The notes: generated by a model not told the origin, from the sequence alone. A stretch of DNA of 38,629 nt from Gemmatimonadota bacterium (GCA_028874905.1 JAPPGZ010000011.1:1-38629); one strand, 5' to 3'. Positions 17,317 to 26,681 are shown, counted from the stretch's first letter. Translations and numbers: made by a program.

Positions 17317-17449
17317 TTTCCGGCCCATGACGCACCCATATGTTCACTTGCACCGTCCCGGCCGGCGGGAACATCATGAAACAGGCAGGGTTCCAAGACC
17401 AGGGATCCTGGAGTAGGACTCAAGATTGGGAATCAGAAGGGCGGATGGC

Positions 17450-17953
17450 ATGCAGTTCAGAATCAGGCAACCGTTTCAGGCTCGGGTCGCCCTGCTCCCG
17501 GCCATGGTCTTGGCCGCGCTGGCCGCCGTGGTCGCGCTCCCGGGGTGCGAAGCCCTCACCCTCGACCGTGAGCCGGACGTCGCACACCTCGAAATCGACA
17601 GCTCCGAAGTGAGCGAGGTCACGCTGGTGATTTCCCAGTTCTTCACTCAGGTGGAAGACCCGGAGTGCGCAGGGCAGCAAGGGTGCCCCCTGGTGGTTCG
17701 GCTTATTCAATCCGACACCTCGGAAGTGTCGATGCCCTTCACCGCCTCCTATCCGTTCGACTTCCGCCTGCAATTCTACGCGGAGACGTATCCGACCACC
17801 TCATTGCCGGCTACTCTCTCGATGAAAGTGCATCTGGACGACGAGGAGTGGTACAACGACAGCCGCCGACTGCTTCCCGAGAACGCGGAGGGGGAACCCG
17901 AAACGCTGAGGTTCGTCTATCAGTACCACAACACGAGGCTCCCCGGCACCTGA
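17450..17953 (+). CDS. Unknown lipoprotein
   Basis: 167 aa from the ATG at 17450 with AAGGG about 10 nt upstream. Basic N-region, long hydrophobic core and a lipobox ALPGC with Cys33. The mature part is short and beta-rich: EVSEVTLVISQFFTQ, a Cys pair (PECAGQQGC), SMPFTASYPFDFRLQFYAE, and KVHLDDEEWYNDSRRLLPE, with a polar end. I do not recognise the family; the pattern looks like a small beta-sandwich. It is 25 bp ahead of the di-heme cytochrome gene and 133 bp after the protease gene, so it is most likely co-transcribed with the cytochrome. Confidence 0.75.
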   Translation: MQFRIRQPFQARVALLPAMVLAALAAVVALPGCEALTLDREPDVAHLEIDSSEVSEVTLVISQFFTQVEDPECAGQQGCPLVVRLIQSDTSEVSMPFTASYPFDFRLQFYAETYPTTSLPATLSMKVHLDDEEWYNDSRRLLPENAEGEPETLRFVYQYHNTRLPGT

Positions 17954-17978
17954 CTGGCTTCCGACGCCTCGCAAGAGG

Positions 17979-19154
17979 GTGATACCGCCGAAACCGGGAC
18001 TGCTCGCCGCAGTCATGCTGTTGACCGGCGGTTGCGAAGCGGTGCCGTATACGGAGACCGAGCCGGGCCTTCCCCTGCCCGGTCTCACCGACGCCGAGGT
18101 TGAATCATTCGCCAGCGGACAGGCGCTCTTCAACCGCCCGTTCACGCCAGACGAGGGCCTGGGCCCTCTGTTCAATCAGGACAGGTGCTCTTCCTGTCAC
18201 GATCTGCCCACCAGCGGGGGCCACGGGGCGGAGCCAGTCACAAAAGTCAGCCGCTTTGATCCGATCGAAGGGTGCAGTACGCTCGCGGATGCCGGGGGCG
18301 ACTTGCTCCAGCAAGTCGTAATCGAGTCCGCCCGCGCGTTGGGCCTCGGCCCCGAGCGCGTACCGGAGGGGGCCACCGCCATCGCCGACATGCGGGCGCC
18401 CGCCGTGTTCGGACTGGGCCTGGTGGCGGAGATTTCGGAAGAGGAGATCCTCTCGCGCGCCGACCCCGACGATATCGACGGAGACGGCATTTCGGGACGC
18501 CCGAACCTGAATGAAGACGGACGAGCGGGACGCTTCGGGCGCAAGGCGCAACACACGACGCTGGGGGGCTTTATCGAAGAGGCCATCCGGCTGGAAATGG
18601 GAATCACTACCCCCGGCCATCCGCTGGAGGAATCCGTCAACGGACAAGCCCTTCCCGATGGCGCGGACACAGTCGCCGAACCCGAACTGGACGACGAGAC
18701 ACTGGCACTATTGGTGGACTACATCCGGTTCCTGGCTCCGCCCGCACGACTCCTGCCCGACGACCCGGTGGCACGCGCGGATGTGGAAGAGGGCGAGAAC
18801 GTTTTTCGATTCATGGGGTGTGACGGCTGCCACACGCCCTTTTTCACGACGGCGGCAAGCGGTTCCTCTGCCCTCGACCGCAAGCGGTTTCGACTCTATT
18901 CCGACCTGCTGCTCCACGACATGGGACCCGAGTTGGCCAACACCTGTACGCCGGGCACGACCCCATCGGAATGGAAGACCGCTCGCCTCGTCGGTCTTGG
19001 GCACCGCGCCGAGTTCCTGCACGACGGACGCGCCCAGAGCCTCTCCGAGGCCATTATGCTCCACGGCGGTGAAGCAGCCGCTTCGCGTGACGTTTTCCGT
19101 CGACTCAACGAAGAAGCTCGAAGCCAGCTCATCGCGTTCCTGTTGTCCTTGTAA
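17979..19154 (+). CDS. Di-heme oxidoreductase (DUF1111/DHOR family) lipoprotein
   Basis: 391 aa. GTG start with GAGG immediately before it. Short lipoprotein signal (GLLAAVMLLTGGC, Cys19). Two c-type heme sites: CSSCH at 70-74 and CDGCH at 281-285. A calcium-type loop ADPDDIDGDGISGR (161-174) and the C-terminal signature EFLHDGRAQSLSEAI followed by HGGEA are typical of the DUF1111 di-heme oxidoreductases related to MauG/cytochrome c peroxidases. Such proteins act in the periplasm or at the surface; their electron partners and substrates are poorly known, and many neighbour iron-uptake or imelysin genes. No imelysin gene is present here. A paralogue lies at 30055-31239. It converges on the SusD gene across a strong hairpin. 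Confidence 0.92.
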   Translation: MIPPKPGLLAAVMLLTGGCEAVPYTETEPGLPLPGLTDAEVESFASGQALFNRPFTPDEGLGPLFNQDRCSSCHDLPTSGGHGAEPVTKVSRFDPIEGCSTLADAGGDLLQQVVIESARALGLGPERVPEGATAIADMRAPAVFGLGLVAEISEEEILSRADPDDIDGDGISGRPNLNEDGRAGRFGRKAQHTTLGGFIEEAIRLEMGITTPGHPLEESVNGQALPDGADTVAEPELDDETLALLVDYIRFLAPPARLLPDDPVARADVEEGENVFRFMGCDGCHTPFFTTAASGSSALDRKRFRLYSDLLLHDMGPELANTCTPGTTPSEWKTARLVGLGHRAEFLHDGRAQSLSEAIMLHGGEAAASRDVFRRLNEEARSQLIAFLLSL

Positions 19155-19204
19155 GGGCGCCCAGCTGCTGCGGGGCCTGGGCGAGTCCGCCTGCCACGAC
19201 GAAC

Positions 19205-19244
19205 GAATGGGCGCGACCCCCACCTTCGGGAGCCGCGCCCATTC
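19205..19244. terminator. Bidirectional hairpin between convergent genes
   Basis: Perfect 11-bp stem GAATGGGCGCG (19205-19215) with CGCGCCCATTC (19234-19244), and an 18-nt loop that can form a further CCC/GGG pairing. It lies midway between the stops of the DHOR gene (19154) and the SusD gene (19278). No T-run follows on either strand, so termination efficiency is uncertain. Confidence 0.6.
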
Positions 19245-19277
19245 ACCCCAAACGCCAGGGGTTACCGCCTTACGAGT

Positions 19278-20576
19278 TCAACTCTTCGGCAGACACCTCT
19301 GGGTCAGTTCATTTTCGACGTTGTCGTTGTACAGCGCTTCCGTGTCCGACAACGAGAACTTCGTCGGACGGCCGGAGCCCGGCCGCTCCGGGTCGTTGAG
19401 TTCGTCGAAGATCTGACGCGTCAGCCCGTAGCGGTGAAGGTCCAGAGCACGGTATCCTTCCATGAAGTGCTCCGCAAAGCGCTCCCAAAGCACGATTCCC
19501 GCCATCATTTCAGGACTGGTCGGAACTTCATGCCCCGGCAAACCGACCGCCGCCCGCAACTGATTGAGGACCGCCGTGGCACCGGCGAAGTTGCCGCTGA
19601 GCGCCAAGGCCTCGGCCTCGATCAGGCGCATCCCGTCCGAGTGGACCATCGGGATGTCGTCGGTCAGGTTGTTGTACTTCCACTGGCTGTAGTGGGGCGT
19701 CTCGTTGTCGGTCGCCACCTCGCCGTCGAAGTACACCGGGATCCGCATGTCGGGCATTCCGCTCAACGGATCCATCATGTACCCGGGCTCGTCCTTCTTC
19801 TCGATGAGGGGCCACCACTTGTGCATCAGGCCGGCCGCCTCGTTGAAGGTCTTGGTCGTGACCAGGACCACCCAGTTGTTGTTCTGCTGGTTGTAGACGG
19901 CGTCATAGGAGAAACCTGCCGGGACCCCGGCCGCGTCCGCAGCGGCACCGGCGACATCACCCATCATCAGCTTTGCCTGTGCCCGGCCCGCCAGCGCCGC
20001 CATGGCGTAGTCCGCCCGACCCGCCGACTGAGCCGTCTGTATGGTGGCCGTGAACTTGGTGACGGCCTGCTGCAGCATCTGCGCGTCGGTCATGACCGGC
20101 CCGCTGGCCTCGCCCACTGCCTCGCAGTACGTCTGTCCGAGGTAAAGGTCCGACATTGCACCGGCCAGTCGCACCTGCGCCGTCAGCGGACTTGAGGCCG
20201 CCTCGGCATCTCCCATTACCCGCTTGAAGCGTTCCTCGGCGTCAGTGGCGAACCACTGAGCCCGCAGCCAGGCGTTCTGGGAACCATCCATGGGGCTGGT
20301 GCCATACTGGAAGCGGCCATGGTCGACCTCGTCGTAGCCGCTCCATGTCCCCGTGTGCTGGTACTCGTCAGCCAAAAGGGCATTGTAGATGACAAAAGCT
20401 TCGACGGGTCCGTGGGAAGCGCCTTCCACACCGTTGGCAACGGCCGGAAGCGCATTGTCCAGATCGGACGCGGTATAGCGCTGCGGGTCGGAGACCGTCA
20501 GCAGTTCATCGCATCCCGAGAGGGCCACGGCGATCACGCAGACCGCCATCAACCCCTTGATTCTCGATGTAGTCAT
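19278..20576 (-). CDS. SusD/RagB family outer-membrane lipoprotein
   Basis: 432 aa. ATG at 20576 with AGAGGAGG upstream. Lipoprotein signal (LMAVCVIAVALSGC, Cys22). The mature protein is helix-rich with TPR-like segments (RLAGAMSDLYLGQTYCEA, AMAALAGRAQAKLMMGDVAGA), and the SusD signature region SDGMRLIEAEALALSGNFAGATAVLNQLR followed by LWERFAEHFMEGYRALDLHRYG. SusD proteins sit on the outer surface and lid the SusC channel, binding oligosaccharides or peptides. It begins 13 bp after the SusC stop and is clearly co-transcribed. It is somewhat shorter than typical glycan-binding SusD proteins. The ligand is unknown. Confidence 0.92.
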   Translation of the reverse strand: MTTSRIKGLMAVCVIAVALSGCDELLTVSDPQRYTASDLDNALPAVANGVEGASHGPVEAFVIYNALLADEYQHTGTWSGYDEVDHGRFQYGTSPMDGSQNAWLRAQWFATDAEERFKRVMGDAEAASSPLTAQVRLAGAMSDLYLGQTYCEAVGEASGPVMTDAQMLQQAVTKFTATIQTAQSAGRADYAMAALAGRAQAKLMMGDVAGAAADAAGVPAGFSYDAVYNQQNNNWVVLVTTKTFNEAAGLMHKWWPLIEKKDEPGYMMDPLSGMPDMRIPVYFDGEVATDNETPHYSQWKYNNLTDDIPMVHSDGMRLIEAEALALSGNFAGATAVLNQLRAAVGLPGHEVPTSPEMMAGIVLWERFAEHFMEGYRALDLHRYGLTRQIFDELNDPERPGSGRPTKFSLSDTEALYNDNVENELTQRCLPKS

Positions 20577-20589
20577 TGGTCGGCCTCCT

Positions 20590-23556
20590 CTAGAACCTGG
20601 TACGGAAGGTCAGTCGGAATTGCCTGGGTTGCGGCAAACCAAGGAAGGGCGACGTGTTGAAGCTGGACCCACCCCGGTACTGCTGGTTCGGATCGGGGCA
20701 ATGGCAGTCATCCCACCAGTGCAGATTGTATCCCGACAGCGTCAGCGAAGAACGCTGGAGACCGATCGCGCTCGTGAGCGACTCGGGCAACGTGTAGGAC
20801 ATCGAGACCTCTTGCAGCCGGATGTGGTCTCGCGAGTCCACCGGGTATTCCAACCGGTGGAAGTTGAGTACCGAGTCGCTGGCAGGCGTGTCTTCGCCGT
20901 TCGGGCCGAGGTGCATCAGATACTCGTCGTAGGCCAGCTGACGCACACCGTAACCCCGGTCGGAGTTGACCATCGACGCGCCCCACTCACCACGGAACTG
21001 AATGGTGAAGCGGAAGGACTGACCAATCGAGAAGTCGTTGTTCAGAGACGCCAGATGATCCGGGAATCCCTGGCCCTGGTACACGCTGTAGACCGAACGA
21101 ATGTGCGAGCGGGAGCTGGCATCCCAGCCGAGGATGGTCCGGCGGATGATCTCCGATATCGGGAACCCGACCCAGAAACCGCCGAGCCGTGTATGCTGCG
21201 TCCAGCCAACAAGTTCCGTGCCCTCATAGATCGGGAGGGAATCGGCAATCGCCGTCTCGCCAAGACCGAGGATCTCGTTGTGGGTCCACTCGTAGTTGAG
21301 GCCGGTGGACCAGCGGAAGCTGCTGCGGTCCAGAACCGTCGCGTTGACGGCGACCTCGACGCCCTTGTTCAGGATCTCACCGACGTTCTGCAGCTTCGAC
21401 GAACTGAACCCCTCACTCGGAGGAAGGGCGATCCCCAGAAGCGCATTCTGAGTGGTCGCATTCCAATAGGTCGCGTCCACGCCGACGCGGTCGTTCCAGA
21501 GCCCCATTTCGATGCCCGCTTCATACTCGAGCTTGTTCTCGGGCTCGAGGAGGTCGTTCCCGGGATTGAACGGCGATACACCGGCCAGGTCGTCGAGTAC
21601 CGTCGAGGGCACGTACGTCTGGAACTGAGCAAACGCTCCAGGGGCCTTCCCCGCCATGCCTATGGCGGCGCGCACCTTGGTGCTGCTGATCAGTCCCGGA
21701 AGCATGTCCGTCGGCAGATTGTATGCCACATCCGCCTTCGGATAGATCTGGAAGCCGTAGTTCTCACCGAATGCGCTGTTCCCGTCCGCGCGCACGGCAG
21801 CCGTGACGAAGAGATCCCCGATGTCGAATCGATTCTGGACGTAGAAGCCGACATTCACTTCCTCGGAGAAGGACTCGTCGCCGAAGGTGCGGGCGGCGCC
21901 GCCGACTGTGGTCACGCCCTCGCCGGCGAAGTCCTTGCCCGTGGCCATCGAAAAGGAGGAAATGTCCCAGTACCCCTGCGTACCGAAGGCCAAATTCCCC
22001 GCAATGTCATTCATGAAGGGCAGCGAGTAGTCGAGATTGCCGGTGTAGTCCGCGGTGAATTTCCGCCCCTGGTAGTAGCCGATGTTCCGCTCACCCAGGG
22101 TGCCGATGTACGTGTAGTGCCGCCCAAAGGGCAGATCCCGCGTCTTCTGGTCGGCTACCGCGTCCAGGCCGAGCTTGGCCGTGTGGCTGAAGTTGGGCCG
22201 CGGGTTGTAGTTCAGCTGAACCGAGCCGGTCCACCGGTCGGTGTCCGACCAGGTGCCGATGGCCTGCGCGTCCTCAACGTTCACGTCCAGGCCACCGCCA
22301 TAGGGCTCGTCCATGGTGGCGTTCAACGGATTGGTAAGCAGCGCGTTCGTGTAGATCCCGAGCCAGTTGTTGCCCGACTGGAGTGACCAGATCCGATTGC
22401 GCACGTAGCCGGAGGTTACACCGACAGTGAGGTTCTCGGCCGCAGTCCAGTTCAGGTTGACACGCAGGTTCGCGCGCTTCTGGTCGTTGGGCTTGATCGA
22501 CCCCTCTTCGTAGGCGAATCCGCCCGAAACGAAGTAGGTGACCTCTTCACCGCCCCCATCGACGCTCAGGTCGTAGGAGTTGATAAGACCGTTCTCGATG
22601 AGCGTCTCGTTGGGATCGAAGGCCACGGTCCCGTCAGGGCCCCGGAAGTTGCTGCGCAGACTGGTCGGCAGGTTCTCACGGTGCCGATTGAAGCCCACGC
22701 TGGACGAGAACGAGAAGTTCGCCGAGCTGTTGCTGCGGCCACGCTTCGTGAAGATCTGGATCACGCCCCCGGAGGCCTCGGAGCCATACAGAGTCGAAGC
22801 CGCCGGCCCCTTGAGGACCTCGACGCGGTCGATCTCGTCCGGGTTGAGGTCGGAGAGCCTGTCCTCGCCCGCGCCGCCACTGAAGAAGCAGCACGTCACC
22901 TGGCTCATCCAGCCCCACTCGCCACCGCTGTTGTCGACGCGAATCCCGTCGATGTAGATCACCGGGCGCTGGCCGAGGCTGAAGGAGTCCGTGCCACGGA
23001 TCCTCAACTCGCGCGTCGCACCCACGCCGCCGACCACGCCGACGGAGCGGACGCCGGGAATCCGGCCTTCCAGCGCATGGCCAATTCCCTCGAGCGGCAC
23101 CGCCTCGTTGACGTCGGCAACGTTCAGCGACGCCGCCGATGTACCCAGCTTGCGCCGCTCCACCGCGCCAGCGGTCCCGGTGACGATCAGCTCGTCCATC
23201 GCCACGGCCGAGACCTCCAGCGCGAAGTCCGCGGTGGCAGCCCCGCCGGGCGGCACGCTCACCTCCTGGGTGGCCGTGCCATATCCGACGTACACCACCT
23301 GCACGGTGAGCGTGCCGGAGGGTACGTTGTTGATCAGGAAACGACCACTGGCGTTGCTCAGCACGCCAAGCTGCGTATCCATGATCGTGACCTGGGCGCC
23401 GTTGATCGGCTGCCCCGTGGTCGCCGCGGTGACCTGACCGGTGACGGAACCGTCCTGCGCGGCCACCTGGGCCGGCAAGAGGAACGCCATCGCGGCCACC
23501 ACGGCCAGGAGAGAGAGTGGTCTCGCTCCCTGGGTTGGGTGGTAACGGAAGTTCAT
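20590..23556 (-). CDS. SusC/RagA family TonB-dependent outer-membrane receptor
   Basis: 988 aa from the ATG at 23556, preceded by AAAAGGAGAGGCGAC. The frame is open 56 codons further, but those are low-complexity and precede the signal peptide (SLLAVVAAMAFLLPAQVAAQ). A CarboxypepD_reg-like domain follows (about 36-120; GSVTGQVTAATTGQPINGAQ, GYGTATQEVSV), then the plug (LEGRIPGVRSVGVVGGVGAT, DRVEVLKGPAASTLYGSEAS with the SusC-typical GPAA-LYG-A-GGVI pattern). The rest is a large barrel ending FRLTFRTRF. The protein imports ligands across the outer membrane, powered by TonB, as a complex with the SusD protein encoded directly downstream. Confidence 0.94.
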   Translation of the reverse strand: MNFRYHPTQGARPLSLLAVVAAMAFLLPAQVAAQDGSVTGQVTAATTGQPINGAQVTIMDTQLGVLSNASGRFLINNVPSGTLTVQVVYVGYGTATQEVSVPPGGAATADFALEVSAVAMDELIVTGTAGAVERRKLGTSAASLNVADVNEAVPLEGIGHALEGRIPGVRSVGVVGGVGATRELRIRGTDSFSLGQRPVIYIDGIRVDNSGGEWGWMSQVTCCFFSGGAGEDRLSDLNPDEIDRVEVLKGPAASTLYGSEASGGVIQIFTKRGRSNSSANFSFSSSVGFNRHRENLPTSLRSNFRGPDGTVAFDPNETLIENGLINSYDLSVDGGGEEVTYFVSGGFAYEEGSIKPNDQKRANLRVNLNWTAAENLTVGVTSGYVRNRIWSLQSGNNWLGIYTNALLTNPLNATMDEPYGGGLDVNVEDAQAIGTWSDTDRWTGSVQLNYNPRPNFSHTAKLGLDAVADQKTRDLPFGRHYTYIGTLGERNIGYYQGRKFTADYTGNLDYSLPFMNDIAGNLAFGTQGYWDISSFSMATGKDFAGEGVTTVGGAARTFGDESFSEEVNVGFYVQNRFDIGDLFVTAAVRADGNSAFGENYGFQIYPKADVAYNLPTDMLPGLISSTKVRAAIGMAGKAPGAFAQFQTYVPSTVLDDLAGVSPFNPGNDLLEPENKLEYEAGIEMGLWNDRVGVDATYWNATTQNALLGIALPPSEGFSSSKLQNVGEILNKGVEVAVNATVLDRSSFRWSTGLNYEWTHNEILGLGETAIADSLPIYEGTELVGWTQHTRLGGFWVGFPISEIIRRTILGWDASSRSHIRSVYSVYQGQGFPDHLASLNNDFSIGQSFRFTIQFRGEWGASMVNSDRGYGVRQLAYDEYLMHLGPNGEDTPASDSVLNFHRLEYPVDSRDHIRLQEVSMSYTLPESLTSAIGLQRSSLTLSGYNLHWWDDCHCPDPNQQYRGGSSFNTSPFLGLPQPRQFRLTFRTRF

Positions 23557-23668
23557 GTCGCCTCTCCTTTTTGGAGGTGGGGGACTTGTCGACGTGCCAG
23601 GCGGCCGCGTGCCGCGACCCGTCGAGTTGCCCTGGACGCTCCCGCGGGAGCATCCAAGTGCACCTGCC

Positions 23669-23698
23669 ATACTAGGGGTTATGGGTGCGAAACCGCAA
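23669..23698 (-). promoter_or_regulatory. Possible promoter of susCD
   Basis: On the minus strand TTGCGG (23698-23693) is followed after 18 bp by TAGTAT (23674-23669). The match to sigma-70 consensus is only partial. It would give a 5' leader of about 100 nt before the SusC ATG. It lies just downstream of the Gld operon's hairpin, which is where a promoter is required. Confidence 0.3.
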
Positions 23699-23706
23699 GT
23701 AATGCG

Positions 23707-23745
23707 TGAGGGCGCGCGTCGCACCCGCGCTTTCGCGCGCCCTCA
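23707..23745 (-). terminator. Hairpin at the end of the Gld-type operon
   Basis: Perfect 12-bp stem: TGAGGGCGCGCG at 23707-23718 pairs with CGCGCGCCCTCA at 23734-23745, with a 15-nt loop. On the minus strand the first three bases of the stem are the TGA stop of the DUF4340 gene. No T-run follows. It separates this operon from the susCD promoter region. Confidence 0.6.
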
Positions 23746-24684
23746 GAACGCTTCGCCCAGGCCCTGCTCGACACGCTCGGCCAAGGTCGTCACCGCCTCG
23801 GCGAGCACCCGGGTTCGTTCACTGCGTATATAGTATGGGTCCCGCTCGGCACCGACGTCGCGCAGCAGCTCCACAAACCCCAGGGCGGATCCTTCGGCGT
23901 CCAGGTAGTCCACCCTCAACAGGGGCACCGGATTCCCGAGCGAAGATGGATCCACGCCGTATCCGGCGATCGCCAGCTGCCCCACTCGTTCCATCAGGTT
24001 GGCGAAGCCCGCGTCCGGCTCGGCGCTTTCAGGCCCGGTCCAGTCGCCGGATTCCCCACGGGCCATCGTCCGCGGATCGCCGCCCGAGCCCGCCACGACC
24101 CGTACCGTCGCCACGTCCGCGTCCTGGAAGTGATGCAGCCAGCGTTCGCGGATCGCTCCCTCGCCGATCCGCAGCGGGTTCACGATGTCTCGGGGAATCA
24201 CGTAGCCGACGCCGGTGGCCGGTTCGGTCGCGTACCGGTCGCCGCCGCCGAAGATCGAGTCGCCCAGGACAAGCTCCCGCAACTCGTCGTCAAAGCGCAC
24301 GGCAATGCGCTCCCCCACGCCCACCAGCCCGTACCGCGTAAGCTGCTCCGGCGAGAGTTCCCCCAGGTCGCGGATCACCCTGAGGCTGGCCAGACGTCCG
24401 ACGAGCGTATGCCCCGGCGCGCCTACCGGGTATTCCAGCGCGTCCGGGCGTTGCGCCCCCGACTCGATCGCCCACAGGAAATCGCCGTCGGCGTCCGTTC
24501 TGCGCTCGATCAGCAGATTCATCGCGGGTGCCTGGTAGTGGACGGACACGACATCCGTGGTATCGCGGTCCCACGCCAGAATCAGGCCCCGGTCGGCCTC
24601 GCTCACCGTGTCGCGGTTCCAGGTCAGGAACGCCGCGACCGCCGCGACGATGAAGAGGCCGGCGTGGATCCTCAGTTCCTTCAT
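23743..24684 (-). CDS. DUF4340 domain protein, Gld-operon partner
   Basis: 313 aa from the ATG at 24684 (MKELRIHAGLFIVAAVAAFLTW), with a GGGAGGGG element upstream. One N-terminal membrane helix anchors a periplasmic part of repeated beta-strands. The part LLIERRTDADGDFLWAI, LEYPVGAPGHTLVGRLASLRVIRDL and LGELSPEQLTRYGL matches the DUF4340 pattern (W-v-P-a-D...v-LL-L-rv-r...ga-yGL). DUF4340 proteins commonly sit next to GldG-like genes, and this one begins 16 bp after it. I infer a periplasmic subunit or accessory of the ABC system encoded upstream. The hairpin at 23707-23745 includes its stop codon. Confidence 0.85.
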   Translation of the reverse strand: MKELRIHAGLFIVAAVAAFLTWNRDTVSEADRGLILAWDRDTTDVVSVHYQAPAMNLLIERRTDADGDFLWAIESGAQRPDALEYPVGAPGHTLVGRLASLRVIRDLGELSPEQLTRYGLVGVGERIAVRFDDELRELVLGDSIFGGGDRYATEPATGVGYVIPRDIVNPLRIGEGAIRERWLHHFQDADVATVRVVAGSGGDPRTMARGESGDWTGPESAEPDAGFANLMERVGQLAIAGYGVDPSSLGNPVPLLRVDYLDAEGSALGFVELLRDVGAERDPYYIRSERTRVLAEAVTTLAERVEQGLGEAF

Positions 24685-24700
24685 GCCTGGGCCCCTCCCT

Positions 24701-26599
24701 TCATCCCTGGACCCCCTTCGCACGGCGACCGTAGAGGGCGGTCAGGCCAAGACCCAGCACCAGCGCCGGCGCGGCGAAGATGATCGCGTAGAACCACACC
24801 ACGTTCTCGGAGCGGGTATGCAGGATCGGCACGTCTTCCTCCGACACGACCTCGCCCGAAAACAGCTCCTCGCGGCCCAGCCAGCGGATGCCGTCCGCGA
24901 CCAGGAAGGCGTTCAGCTGCGATGCCACCAGCACCTCGTCCGAGAAGATCTCCGCGTCCCCGTACACCAGCGCTCGCATGTCGGGGATGTCCGCCGCTTC
25001 CCGCTCGACCGCTGCCGCGACGCCGAAGCTCTCCCTCACCTCCGACTCCTCGTCGAAGCGGAAGTTGCCGTTCCGGTCCTGGTAGCTGGCCGGATCCGTA
25101 CTGATGATCAGGCTGGTACGCAGCCCCTCCACGTCCTCGGCCACGCTGATGCGGCCGGGTCCGAACAGCGCGATCCCCTGGGTCACGCCCCTGCGGCTGG
25201 CACTCGTGACCGACGCGTGGGCCGAGAAGCGGTTCGTCACGATGTTGCGGCGTTCGCTGACCGCGCCCGTGAATCGCAGGTGGCGGTCGTCGTTGAGCGT
25301 CATGGCGGGATCGTGGTCGACGCCCAGCTGGTCACGAAACTCCTCCAGCCGGAAGTCGGAGCCCGGCTCCAGCGCGACCAGCAGGGACCCGCCCCGGTCC
25401 AGATACTCGCGGATCGCATTCCGCTCGGCTTCGAGGAACCCGCGCTGTGGCCCGATGATCATGACCATCGCGGCATCGTCGGGGATGCGGTCGCCCAGCC
25501 CCCTCCGCACGCCGATGTCCCGGACCTCGTAGTTGAGGAACTCAAGCAGTTCCCGCAGCGCCCCCAGCGGCGGACCCCGCTCGAAACGCGACTCCTGCCC
25601 GGGGCGCCAGGATTCGGTAATGTCCGGCTGTTCCGGCTCTTCCTCGCTCGCCAGCGGGTCGTTCAGCTCCCCGTGGCCCGTTGTCAGGTACGCGAAGCGC
25701 CGCTCGCGCGTCAGCTGCAGGAGCACCTGCTGCACGTGGCTGTCAAGGATCCGGAGCCGTCCGCGGGCCTCGCTCAGCAGCAGCTGGAACGAGAGCCGCT
25801 CGGACCGCCCGTCCACGCGCAGCACGACCACGCCGTCGTTGCGCACCTCGTAGGCGGCCGCCGCTTCGGGATCGGCGTACCGGTCGTACTCTTCGACGAC
25901 GACGTTACCGGTCGCGCGCGCCAGCTCGCGCAGGTAGTTGAGCACCTCGTCCTTGACCGCGTTCACCTCGGGGAAAAAGACCGCAGCTTCCAGCGTCCCG
26001 TCCATGTGCCGGACGATTTCCTGGACTGATTCTCCCGGGCTCGAGGTCTTGAAGTAGGAGAAGTCGGCGGTCCGGTTGAGGGCCGACGTGACGTAGCCGA
26101 TCAGCACGAGCGCCGCGCCCCCGAGTGCGAGGCTCAGGGCGTTACCGGCGGTTTCCCTGACGCGCCTGGCGTCCACCCGGAGCGCGCCCGCGGACCCTCC
26201 CCTGGCCAGCGCCCACTCGGCCGCAAGCACGGGCAGCAGCGAGCACGCAAGCACGATCGGCGACGCCAGCTGGAAGAACCTCTTGAAGCGCAGCTGCTCG
26301 CGGATGCCCTCGAAGTCCAGTCCCAGGAACGCCAGACCGTCGTCGGAGCCGGGCACGAAGCCCAACAACGCGATCAAGCAGCCGATCGCCCCGAACGCGA
26401 AGACGGTTTCGATCGCCCGCCGGTCCCCCTCGGCGCCCCGCCACGCAGTGAAGCGAAGCACGGCAACCAGCGCCACGGCCAGACCGCCGGCCACGATCAG
26501 CGGCAGCCGCAGCCACGCGACCGCGTCGAAGATCCGGGCGCCCGCAAAGACGGCGGTCAGCCCCGCGAGCTGGAGCCAGGTGAGTGACGACCGCTTCAT
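24701..26599 (-). CDS. GldG-like ABC transporter auxiliary protein
   Basis: 632 aa from the ATG at 26599 with GGAGG 5-6 nt upstream. Several N-terminal membrane segments come first (LIVAGGLAVALVAVLRF, FAFGAIGCLIALLGFV, ALGGAALVLIGYVTSALN). A large extracytoplasmic ABC_transp_aux-type domain follows (YLRELARATGNVVVEEYDRY, VVLRVDGRSERLSFQLL, EREAIREYLDRGGSLLVALEPG-like segment near the middle). A C-terminal helix (VVWFYAIIFAAPALVLGLGL) precedes a basic tail. This is the arrangement of GldG and of IFT52/GldG-type auxiliary subunits. In Bacteroidota GldAFG is linked to gliding; homologous systems occur in non-gliding bacteria, so motility should not be assumed. Confidence 0.88.
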   Translation of the reverse strand: MKRSSLTWLQLAGLTAVFAGARIFDAVAWLRLPLIVAGGLAVALVAVLRFTAWRGAEGDRRAIETVFAFGAIGCLIALLGFVPGSDDGLAFLGLDFEGIREQLRFKRFFQLASPIVLACSLLPVLAAEWALARGGSAGALRVDARRVRETAGNALSLALGGAALVLIGYVTSALNRTADFSYFKTSSPGESVQEIVRHMDGTLEAAVFFPEVNAVKDEVLNYLRELARATGNVVVEEYDRYADPEAAAAYEVRNDGVVVLRVDGRSERLSFQLLLSEARGRLRILDSHVQQVLLQLTRERRFAYLTTGHGELNDPLASEEEPEQPDITESWRPGQESRFERGPPLGALRELLEFLNYEVRDIGVRRGLGDRIPDDAAMVMIIGPQRGFLEAERNAIREYLDRGGSLLVALEPGSDFRLEEFRDQLGVDHDPAMTLNDDRHLRFTGAVSERRNIVTNRFSAHASVTSASRRGVTQGIALFGPGRISVAEDVEGLRTSLIISTDPASYQDRNGNFRFDEESEVRESFGVAAAVEREAADIPDMRALVYGDAEIFSDEVLVASQLNAFLVADGIRWLGREELFSGEVVSEEDVPILHTRSENVVWFYAIIFAAPALVLGLGLTALYGRRAKGVQG

Positions 26600-26681
26600 C
26601 GTGGCCTCCGCGGCTTCCGAGCCCCGGACGGGGCACCCGCCGTCAGCCGACCGCGCGTTCGCGTCCATCGCGCCTGCGCCC

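Noticed and set aside
17317..17449. Small open frame and short GC hairpin after the protease gene
   Set aside because: The 29-codon frame lacks a ribosome site, and the 5-bp stem is within chance for this composition.
20557..22386. 609-codon open frame on the plus strand
   Set aside because: Antisense to the SusC gene; no recognisable motif.
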